Assembly: GCA_003170325.1 (NCBI GenBank)
Contig: PMZP01000003.1
Span: 1-14,934, forward strand
DNA from: Candidatus Tayloriibacteriota bacterium
GTDB taxonomy: Bacteria; Patescibacteriota; Minisyncoccia; Phycocordibacterales; PALSA-1337
Direction of reading: 5' to 3'
Length of the DNA stretch: 14,934 nt
Shown here: positions 1 to 5,559 of the stretch, piece by piece
How positions within the stretch are numbered: the first letter of the stretch is position 1
Layout of the letters: every line of letters begins with the position of its first letter
Program-made: the position numbers and the translations under genes
The notes under the pieces: generated by a model
Databases searched by the model: none
The model's input: the letters and a program-made list of their open reading frames with translations, nothing else
Told to the model about the DNA's origin: nothing

Positions 1-3
1 GCA

Positions 4-9
4 TATAAT
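4..9 (+). promoter_or_regulatory. Probable -10 box of the serS leader promoter
   Basis: A perfect TATAAT lies at the extreme left edge, just ahead of the T-box leader. Transcription would start near position 16. The -35 box would lie outside the window, so only half of the promoter can be seen. Confidence 0.5.
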
Positions 10-15
10 CAGCCC

Positions 16-270
16 ATATCCAACGACTTGCCCGGAGACAAGTACCCGTTGTGCTGTTCAGCGACCTGCCGGTCGGTGCGAGGCAGGCAGCTAGGCGGCG
101 AAATCCACTCCGGTGTCCCGAGCGAAGGCAAAGGACAGCCGTCCTCGCAGGAACCGACAGGTTGTAAGAGGATCGGGATGCGCCCGTTAGCGCGCTTAAG
201 AGAATAAAAGCAGGTGGCACCACGAGTCGCCCCTTCGTCCTGCAATGGAGAGGGGGCGTTCCTATTTTTC
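16..270 (+). promoter_or_regulatory. T-box riboswitch leader of serS (tRNA-sensing attenuator)
   Basis: The region has the ordered parts of a T-box leader. The stem I apical hairpin pairs CCTGCC (65-70) with GGCAGG (82-87) around a loop containing GGTGCGAG. A short GCGC/GCGC hairpin (180-193) looks like stem III. The T-box core TGGCACC is at 215-221. GCAGG (210-214) can pair with CCTGC (239-243) as the antiterminator, which excludes the terminator at 228-258. In this family, uncharged tRNA pairs with a specifier codon and with the T-box bulge to allow read-through. The best candidate specifier is TCC (Ser) at 104-106, within GAAATCCACTCC; this assignment is inferred from the neighbouring serS and from position. 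An ATC codon overlapping it by one frame (103-105) is the alternative. Confidence 0.88.
228..269 (+). terminator. T-box attenuator terminator
   Basis: CGCCCCTT (228-235) pairs with AGGGGGCG (251-258), with one G-T wobble. TCC/GGA extends the stem, and the T-rich stretch TTCCTATTTTT follows. It overlaps the antiterminator strand at 239-243, so the two folds exclude each other. Confidence 0.8.
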
Positions 271-321
271 CACAGCCAATGGCTGGATGCTGATGGCTGA
301 ATGTTAACCCGGAGGTGCTTT

Positions 322-1593
322 ATGTTGGACATCAATCTCATCCGTGAACAGCCCGACCTGGTTCGCAAGGCATTACGCGACCGCCAGATGGATCCCGCGC
401 CGGTGGACGCCATCCTTAAGCTGGACGACCGTCGCCGGGCCATGCTGACCGAAGTGGAGGCACTCAAAGCCGAGCGTAATGCCGTCTCCAGGGAAATCGG
501 TCAGATGAAGGATGCAGCTTCGCGCCAGGCGAAGATCGAGGCGATGCGCTCGGTCGGCGATAGGATTGCCGCACTTGATAAGGAAGTGTCCGGCGTTGAG
601 GATGAATTCAAATCCCTAACAGCGACCATTCCCAATATCCCGGATGCTCGTACGCCGCTCGGTAAAGATGAAAGCGAGAACGTGGTTCTTCGTACGGTTG
701 GAGAACTGCCTAAATTCGACTTCCAGCCGAAACCACACTGGGACCTGGGCCCGGCTCTTGGCATCATTGACTTCGAGCGCGGCGTTAAAATTACCGGTTC
801 GCGCTTCTACGTGCTCAGCGGCGCCGGGGCGCGCCTCCAGCGCGCGTTGATCGCCTATATGCTCGACCTGCACATCCGGCAGGGATATACCGAGCAATAT
901 ACGCCCTTTATGGTCAAGGCGGCTACGCTTTTCGGCGCGGGACAACTGCCCAAATTTGCCGACAACCTCTACCATGATGCAGAAGAGGACCTGTGGATGG
1001 TCCCGACCGCCGAAGTGCCCATCACCGGCCTGCACATGGATGAAGTTCTCGATGAAGCCAACCTTCCGATCCGGTATACGGCCTATACGCCCTGTTTCCG
1101 GCGAGAGAAGATGAGCGCGGGGCGGGACGTGCGCGGCATCAAGCGCGGCCACCAGTTCGACAAGGTCGAGATGTATATCTTCAGCAAGCCGGAAGAGTCC
1201 GATGCCTTGGTCGAGCAGATGCGTGAGGATGCCGAGGCAACCTGCACCGGACTTGGCCTGACCTACCGGGTCAAGCAGTTGTGCACCGGCGATATTGGTT
1301 TCGGCGCGACCATGACCTACGATATCGAGGTCTGGGCGCCGGGGCTGGAGGAATGGCTGGAGGTCTCGTCCGTGTCGAACGATACCGATTTCCAGGCCCG
1401 CCGGGCCAATATCAAATACCGTCCGGCTGACGGCGGCAAGACCCGCTTCGTCCATACGCTGAATGGCTCGGGGCTGGGCATGCCGCGCACATTAATTGGC
1501 GTCCTGGAAACGTACCAGCAGGCGGATGGGTCCATAAAAGTGCCGGAAGTCTTGCATCCATGGATGGGCGGAGTGGAAGTCATTCGTCCTTGA
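322..1593 (+). CDS. serS: Seryl-tRNA synthetase
   Basis: Charges tRNA-Ser (and tRNA-Sec where present) with serine in the cytoplasm. The product is 423 residues, normal for bacterial SerRS. Residues about 1-105 form the N-terminal antiparallel coiled-coil arm that holds the tRNA long variable arm, rich in charged heptads (EVEALKAERNAVSREI). The class II core follows: the TAEVP serine-binding loop (229-233), motif 2 FRREKMSAGRDVRG (259-272) with HQFDKVEM, the SSVSNDTDFQARR segment (349-361) and motif 3 NGSGLGMPRTLIGVLE (381-396) followed by PEVLHPWMGG. The start at 322 is chosen over the in-frame ATG at 301 because GGAGGTG (311-317) sits just before it and because SerRS normally begins MLD-x-x-L-I-R. 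Transcription is controlled by the T-box leader, and two membrane-protein genes follow in the same unit. Confidence 0.97.
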   Translation: MLDINLIREQPDLVRKALRDRQMDPAPVDAILKLDDRRRAMLTEVEALKAERNAVSREIGQMKDAASRQAKIEAMRSVGDRIAALDKEVSGVEDEFKSLTATIPNIPDARTPLGKDESENVVLRTVGELPKFDFQPKPHWDLGPALGIIDFERGVKITGSRFYVLSGAGARLQRALIAYMLDLHIRQGYTEQYTPFMVKAATLFGAGQLPKFADNLYHDAEEDLWMVPTAEVPITGLHMDEVLDEANLPIRYTAYTPCFRREKMSAGRDVRGIKRGHQFDKVEMYIFSKPEESDALVEQMREDAEATCTGLGLTYRVKQLCTGDIGFGATMTYDIEVWAPGLEEWLEVSSVSNDTDFQARRANIKYRPADGGKTRFVHTLNGSGLGMPRTLIGVLETYQQADGSIKVPEVLHPWMGGVEVIRP

Positions 1594-1611
1594 TCTGGAC
1601 GGAAGCGCCTC

Positions 1612-2121
1612 ATGGCAATCGGGCCTCATTTTATCAATATCATGCTGATCGTCAAAGGCATTACCTTGGCGGTCATGCTCGTGGGACTGCTGGTTCTTCC
1701 GCTCCTGCCGGGGTTGGTCGTCATTTGGGCGGCCGCGCTGGGATACGGGCTGGCAGCCGGGTTCGGTACGCTTGGCTGGATCGTGTTTGCCATCCTCACA
1801 GTACTCATGCTGGCCGGTACGGTGATTGACAATGTACTGATGAGCACATCGGCCCATAAAGAGGGCGCTCCCTGGTGGGTCATCCTGATTGCGACGGTGG
1901 CGGCCATTGTTGGCACTTTCGTCATTCCCATTCCGATCATTGGTGGGATCCTGGCAGCGCTGGTAACCTTATTCATGATCGAATGGATCCGCCGCAAGGA
2001 TGGTCGCAAGGCCCTGCTTTCCATGAAAGGGATGCTGGTCGGCTGGGGTTGGGCGTTTGTCGTCAGGTTTATAATAGGGATGGTCATGATTGGCCTGTGG
2101 CTCATTTGGGCCTTGGTGTAA
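1612..2121 (+). CDS. DUF456-like polytopic membrane protein
   Basis: A 169-residue very hydrophobic protein of unknown function, starting 18 bases after serS and so probably co-transcribed with it. The pattern LLPGLVVIWAAALGYGLAAGFGTLGW (residues 31-56, split here by family convention into a Pro-Gly turn plus helix), then VIDNVLMSTSAHKEGAPWW (71-89), a Gly-rich paired segment, and a C-terminal GWGWAFVVRF helix (144-153) match the DUF456 membrane family as I remember it. Five or so membrane helices are likely: about 12-30, 35-50, 55-75, 88-123 (a hairpin) and 140-167. A short basic cytoplasmic loop IRRKDGRK is at 126-133. The ribosome site is weak (GGAAG at about 1600). An alternative start is ATG 1642, which would trim ten residues. 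No catalytic motif is seen. Confidence 0.82.
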   Translation: MAIGPHFINIMLIVKGITLAVMLVGLLVLPLLPGLVVIWAAALGYGLAAGFGTLGWIVFAILTVLMLAGTVIDNVLMSTSAHKEGAPWWVILIATVAAIVGTFVIPIPIIGGILAALVTLFMIEWIRRKDGRKALLSMKGMLVGWGWAFVVRFIIGMVMIGLWLIWALV

Positions 2122-2138
2122 CCCATTCCATCTTTTGC

Positions 2139-2147
2139 AAGGAGGAG
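2139..2147 (+). promoter_or_regulatory. Strong ribosome binding site of the 97-residue protein
   Basis: AAGGAGGAG lies six bases before the ATG at 2153. It is the strongest Shine-Dalgarno site in the window. It fixes this start rather than the in-frame ATG at 2090, which lies inside the previous gene. Confidence 0.8.
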
Positions 2148-2152
2148 TCTCT

Positions 2153-2446
2153 ATGCCCACTATCGTGTATGATCTCATTAATTTGTTGGCCTCGCTAATC
2201 CGTCTGCTTGGTATGGCAGCCTTGGGGGTAAGCATCGGCTACTTGGCCGTGGATATGCTGCATAAGGCACAGACCTGGCATTTGCAGGTGGCTTTCTTCC
2301 TGGGCCTGGCCGGCCTGGTGATCGCCATGGCAGCGTTCCTGGCCCCGGGTGCGCTGGGCGGGTTTGCTCTTGGCGTCGCGGCGGCCATCTTTTTCTGGGG
2401 TATGCCGAAGAAGAAGAAAGAAGAGGAGCAGCAACAGCAGAGTTAA
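2153..2446 (+). CDS. Small membrane protein with charged poly-Gln tail, function unknown
   Basis: 97 residues, family not recognised. Hydrophobic segments at about 8-34, 44-65 and 67-83 suggest two or three membrane helices. The rest is a short hydrophilic tail with a run of lysines, then glutamates, then four glutamines and a serine (85-97). The positive residues right after the last helix suggest a cytoplasmic C-terminus. The start is set by a very strong ribosome site. The gene follows the DUF456-like gene by 31 bases and is the last of the serS unit, directly before a strong terminator. The function is unknown. Co-transcription with serS does not by itself imply a role in translation. Confidence 0.8.
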   Translation: MPTIVYDLINLLASLIRLLGMAALGVSIGYLAVDMLHKAQTWHLQVAFFLGLAGLVIAMAAFLAPGALGGFALGVAAAIFFWGMPKKKKEEEQQQQS

Positions 2447-2451
2447 ACACA

Positions 2452-2486
2452 TTTGTCCGGCAGGTAACTGCCGGACAAATTTTTAT
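2452..2486 (+). terminator. Intrinsic terminator closing the serS unit
   Basis: A perfect 12-bp stem, TTTGTCCGGCAG (2452-2463) and CTGCCGGACAAA (2468-2479), with a GTAA loop is followed by TTTTTATT. It also lies just past the end of the minus-strand helicase gene. It could serve that gene too, although the T-run on that strand is poorer. Confidence 0.93.
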
Positions 2487-2507
2487 TCAAGGGAGATTAT
2501 GAAAAAT

Positions 2508-4031
2508 TTACCTTGCTCTCCCGCTCGCAAATCTCTGCCGCAGCCTGCGCTGGGGCTGGCGATTCGCCGGGTGCCCTTGCGGATGGGGTGCCGGAGCGTG
2601 GGCAGGCTGGGTTCGGCGGGGTTCCCGTGGGGTAAACGTGGCTCTCCCTTTTGATGGGGAAAGCTCGGGGGCCGGGATATCATAGTCGAACCCTTCCAGG
2701 ACCTGGCGGGGCAGCGGTTTCCCCATGATCTTTTCCAGCGCCCTAATCACATCCTTGTCGTCCGGCGTGACCAGGGTGAAGGCATCCCCCTTGCGCTCGG
2801 CGCGGCCGGTGCGCCCGATGCGATGGATGTAATCATCGGCGGTGGCGGGCATATCAAAGTTGATGACGTGCGAGATGCTTTCCACGTCCAGGCCGCGCGC
2901 CGCGATGTCGGTGGCGACCATGATCTGATACTGGCCGCTCTTGAACCCGCTCAGCGCGCTCTGGCGCTGGCCCTGCGTGCGGTCGCTGTGCAGGCTGGTG
3001 ACCTTGAAACCGGCCCGTTCGATCTGCTGCGACAGGCGGTGTGCGCGGTGTTTGGTGCGCGTAAAGATCAGCACCGAATCGGTGTCGGTCTGTTTGAGCA
3101 GGTCCAGCAGCAGGGCGGTCTTCAGGTGCTGCGGAACCGGGTAGAGGGCATGTGTGACGGTGTGCGCCGGCCGGCTGAGACCGATGGCGATGCGTTTGGG
3201 GTGATGGAGGGTCTGGGCGGCCAGTTTTTCGATTTCCTGTGGGAAAGTGGCCGAAAAGAGCATGGTCTGCCGTTTGGCGGGGATGTGCTGGAGGATGCGT
3301 TTCACATCCGGCAGGAAGCCCATGTCGAGCATGCGGTCGGCCTCGTCCAGGACCACCGTCGCGTATTGCGACAAGTCCACCTTCGAACGTTCGATGAGAT
3401 CGCGCAAGCGCCCGGGCGTGCCGACTAGGAATTGCGGCTGACGAGAGAGCTGGCGGATCTGGTTGACGATAGAAGCGCCGCCCACCGCGCAGACAGCTTG
3501 CATATTGAGATTGGAAGTCAAACTACGGAATTCGGAAGTGATCTGGTCGGCCAATTCACGAGTCGGCACGACGATCAAAACTTTCTGGCGAGGAAGACGG
3601 GCGATCTTGTCTATGAGAGGTATGAGAAAAGCCGCCGTCTTGCCGGTGCCAGTATTGGCGATGCCGACCACGTCGGTGCCCAAGATAACATGCGGGATGG
3701 CTTTATCTTGAATGGGCGTCGGCACCAGATATTTCTTGGCGACGATATTGGCTTTGAGGCGAGCGTCTATATTGAAATCCGTGAATGCATGCTCGGGCTT
3801 GAAGACGGCCTGTATCTCGGTCACGACCGCCTTGTTGATGAATTTGGACTGATCGATCTGCCTGGAAAATCCGCCGCCTCTTCCGCCGCCACGTCCCCCT
3901 CCACGGCCGCCATGGAAGCCCCCGCGTCCTCCTCCGCCACCACCAAAACCTCCCTTGGCCGGGCGTTGACGATAGTTAAATTTTCTGGCCGGACCCTGTA
4001 TAGGCGCGGCGGCTCTAAAGTGTGTATCCAT
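2508..4031 (-). CDS. DEAD-box ATP-dependent RNA helicase with Gly/Arg-rich N-terminus
   Basis: A 507-residue cytoplasmic RNA helicase that unwinds short duplexes; likely roles are ribosome assembly, mRNA decay or cold adaptation. Residues 27-54 are an RGG-like tract of glycine and arginine, then FINKAV (64-69). The helicase core shows the Q-motif PTPIQ (104-108), motif I ANTGTGKT (125-132), Ia PTREL (156-160), Ib TPGR (205-208), II DEAD (229-232), III SAT (260-262), the second RecA-like domain with ATDIAARGLD (373-382), and VI HRIGRTGR (403-410). The C-terminal tail (about 445-507) is basic and rich in Pro, Arg and His, probably another RNA-binding segment. An RGG tract at the N-terminus rather than the C-terminus is a layout I associate with Patescibacteria. 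It is transcribed alone, divergently from purM. Confidence 0.96.
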   Translation of the reverse strand: MDTHFRAAAPIQGPARKFNYRQRPAKGGFGGGGGGRGGFHGGRGGGRGGGRGGGFSRQIDQSKFINKAVVTEIQAVFKPEHAFTDFNIDARLKANIVAKKYLVPTPIQDKAIPHVILGTDVVGIANTGTGKTAAFLIPLIDKIARLPRQKVLIVVPTRELADQITSEFRSLTSNLNMQAVCAVGGASIVNQIRQLSRQPQFLVGTPGRLRDLIERSKVDLSQYATVVLDEADRMLDMGFLPDVKRILQHIPAKRQTMLFSATFPQEIEKLAAQTLHHPKRIAIGLSRPAHTVTHALYPVPQHLKTALLLDLLKQTDTDSVLIFTRTKHRAHRLSQQIERAGFKVTSLHSDRTQGQRQSALSGFKSGQYQIMVATDIAARGLDVESISHVINFDMPATADDYIHRIGRTGRAERKGDAFTLVTPDDKDVIRALEKIMGKPLPRQVLEGFDYDIPAPELSPSKGRATFTPREPRRTQPAHAPAPHPQGHPANRQPQRRLRQRFASGRAR

Positions 4032-4064
4032 ATTTCCGTAACCCTCTCGCTTTCGGCCGATCTG

Positions 4065-4093
4065 GCTATAATAGGAGAAAAATACGTTGGTAA
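4065..4093 (-). promoter_or_regulatory. Promoter of the DEAD-box helicase gene
   Basis: Read on the minus strand, TTACCA (-35, 4088-4093) is 17 bases from TATAGC (-10, 4065-4070). The start of transcription would be about 25 bases before the ATG at 4031. The -10 region CTATAATAG is nearly symmetric and also gives a perfect TATAAT on the plus strand (4067-4072), so weak bidirectional initiation is possible. Confidence 0.5.
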
Positions 4094-4179
4094 CACTATA
4101 TACTATTCGGGCGCGGAAGTCAATGATTGTTGCATGATCGCTCGTAGGCAGCAGTCATCGAGCATAATAACTAAACATG

Positions 4180-4207
4180 TTGACAACTCCCTGAAAATAA
4201 CTAGTCT
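4180..4207 (+). promoter_or_regulatory. purM promoter (cassette copy 1)
   Basis: A consensus -35 TTGACA (4180-4185) is followed, 16 bases on, by TAGTCT (4202-4207). The whole stretch recurs almost unchanged before purH and purB. This copy lacks the GGGAGT half of the inverted repeat found in the other two. Confidence 0.75.
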
Positions 4208-4262
4208 TAGAAACCAGAACAACAGCAAGCCGCATCGTATGCGGCGAAAATGGAATAAAGTT
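4208..4262 (+). repeat. Conserved purine leader, copy 1 (purM), with GCCGCAT hairpin
   Basis: The leader holds AGAACAACAGCAA followed by a perfect 7-bp hairpin GCCGCAT-CGT-ATGCGGC (4229-4245), then an A-rich run to the purM ATG at 4263. It matches the leaders of purH and purB almost base for base, well past the promoter, so the transcribed part is also conserved. No U-run follows the hairpin, so it is not a terminator. The ATG inside the hairpin is in frame with purM but has no ribosome site. Confidence 0.8.
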
Positions 4263-5399
4263 ATGCAAAAGACTCAAAGCGAATACGCGCAAGCAGGCGT
4301 CGACCCGGCCAAGATCGAGCCATTCAAGAGAAGGATGGTTGAGGCTGGCAAACGGACCTTAAGATTCCCGGAGCGACGTCATGTCTACCTTAGCGAGGAG
4401 GTCCTGCACGGCCACGGCGCCGTATACAGGTATGGTGGATCTCATCAAGATCACATGTGGTGCGGAACCAAAGAAGGCCTCGGTAACAAGAATTGGATGG
4501 CCGAATGGATGTACCAATTCGGAGGAAGTTTCATGAAAATGGCTTTCTTCGGTTACACGATGATGTGCAATATGCGCATGGCCGTGAATGACGCCTTAGC
4601 TCAAGGAGGATTGCCGGTCGTCTATGAAGACGAGGTGGCATCTGGAGACAGCGACTGGTTCGCCGATGATGCGCGAGCAGAAGCTATCGCCAATGGAGCG
4701 TACGAAGCCTGCAGAGAGGACGGTATAGCACTCCCTGCCGGCGAATCACCTTCTCTGCGATACTTGGTGAAAGCCACTCTTCCTGTCAAGAGCGCACCGG
4801 TCATGAGCGGTCACATCACGAGCATCATTGCTCCCGGTTCGCATCTTATAACTGGAAGAAGACTCCAGGCTGGAGATCATATCCTTGGCGCAACTTCATC
4901 AGGACTGCATGCTAACGGCATTTCTCTCATCATCAAACGAGCCTTGGAGCTTCCAGATCAATTCCTGACGAAACTGCCGAACGGAAACACGTTGGGCGAA
5001 GAGGCCCTAACCCCAACGCGTTCTTATGTGGGACTCATCGAATCGCTACTTTACGCTGGCGTCGACATTCACGCCCTTCTGCCAGGCACCGGGGATGGAG
5101 TAGCCAAGCTCACCTTCGACGATCGCCCATTCACGTATAACATACGCAGTTGGGTAAAAGTACCGGACATCTTCTTGTTCATGCGGGAACTCGGCGTTTC
5201 TCTCATGGATTGCCTTACGACATTCAACTGGGGCGTCGGATACTATATCTTCGTGCCAGCGCATGAAGTCGATCGCATCATCAGTCTCGGTAAAGCGACC
5301 GGGTACGAAGTCGTCGATCTCGGGACGGTTGAGGATGGCGAACGCAAAGTCATCTTTGGACCGGAGGGTGACTTGCCATTGTACCCTAAAGGAAACTAA
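4263..5399 (+). CDS. purM: Phosphoribosylformylglycinamidine cyclo-ligase (AIR synthetase), divergent
   Basis: Converts FGAM plus ATP to AIR, step five of IMP synthesis. 378 residues, slightly longer than the usual about 345. Recognisable family landmarks in order: YAQAGVD (8-14), CGTK (67-70, for the usual GVGTK), VNDALAQGGLP (108-118), ATSSGLHANGISL (210-222), LTPTRSYV (249-256), GTGDG (275-279) where the family normally has HITGGG, and TFNWGVGYYI (320-329). The fold is the PurM/PurL/SelD ATP-binding superfamily, and the purine context favours PurM. The reading frame stays open far upstream (from 3432), antisense to the helicase. ATG 4263 is chosen because it follows the conserved promoter-leader and precedes the conserved YAxAGVD block. 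The gene is monocistronic: own promoter, and a terminator after it. Confidence 0.85.
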   Translation: MQKTQSEYAQAGVDPAKIEPFKRRMVEAGKRTLRFPERRHVYLSEEVLHGHGAVYRYGGSHQDHMWCGTKEGLGNKNWMAEWMYQFGGSFMKMAFFGYTMMCNMRMAVNDALAQGGLPVVYEDEVASGDSDWFADDARAEAIANGAYEACREDGIALPAGESPSLRYLVKATLPVKSAPVMSGHITSIIAPGSHLITGRRLQAGDHILGATSSGLHANGISLIIKRALELPDQFLTKLPNGNTLGEEALTPTRSYVGLIESLLYAGVDIHALLPGTGDGVAKLTFDDRPFTYNIRSWVKVPDIFLFMRELGVSLMDCLTTFNWGVGYYIFVPAHEVDRIISLGKATGYEVVDLGTVEDGERKVIFGPEGDLPLYPKGN

Positions 5400-5428
5400 G
5401 CAATTCCTAATCTGTTTGAAAAATACTC

Positions 5429-5461
5429 TGCCACGTCCTCCACGGGGGCGTGGCATTTTTT
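5429..5461 (+). terminator. Intrinsic terminator after purM
   Basis: TGCCACG (5429-5435) pairs with CGTGGCA (5449-5455), followed by a run of six T. The stem bases are nearly the same as in the terminator after purH. The T-run runs straight into the purH promoter. Confidence 0.9.
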
Positions 5462-5465
5462 GTAT

Positions 5466-5493
5466 TTGACAACTCCCTGAAAATGACTAGTCT
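5466..5493 (+). promoter_or_regulatory. purH promoter with overlapping inverted repeat (cassette copy 2)
   Basis: TTGACA (5466-5471), a 16-base spacer, and TAGTCT (5488-5493). ACTCCC (5472-5477) and GGGAGT (5495-5500) form a perfect inverted repeat with a 17-base centre that brackets the -10 box. This could be an operator, or pairing across the promoter. The promoter begins five bases after the T-run of the purM terminator. Confidence 0.78.
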
Positions 5494-5559
5494 TGGGAGT
5501 AGAACAACAGCAAGCCGCATCTTATGCGGCGAAAATAGAATAGATAGAGAAATATAATT
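5494..5559 (+). repeat. Conserved purine leader, copy 2 (purH), with GCCGCAT hairpin
   Basis: Same leader as copy 1: AGAACAACAGCAA, then the hairpin GCCGCAT-CTT-ATGCGGC (5514-5530). The only change in the hairpin is one loop base, so the stem is kept. An A-rich run leads to the ATG at 5560. The ribosome site is weak (AGAG about eleven bases upstream). Confidence 0.8.

Noticed and set aside
616..1455. 279-residue minus-strand frame inside serS
   Set aside because: It is the antisense shadow of the clear SerRS coding frame in GC-rich sequence, with no recognised domain.
2823..3428. 201-residue plus-strand frame inside the helicase gene
   Set aside because: Antisense shadow of the helicase core motifs; no promoter or ribosome site.
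3432..4262. Long open frame running upstream of purM, antisense to the helicase gene, giving a 655-residue reading frame
   Set aside because: The first 277 codons are the mirror of a strongly coding helicase gene and of the promoter region. The PurM homology begins only after ATG 4263.
5494..5559. ZTP (pfl) or guanine/adenine riboswitch in the purine leaders
   Set aside because: The leader is too short, the conserved CCGCCUGGGCA segment of the ZTP switch is absent, and the three-stem purine aptamer cannot be drawn.
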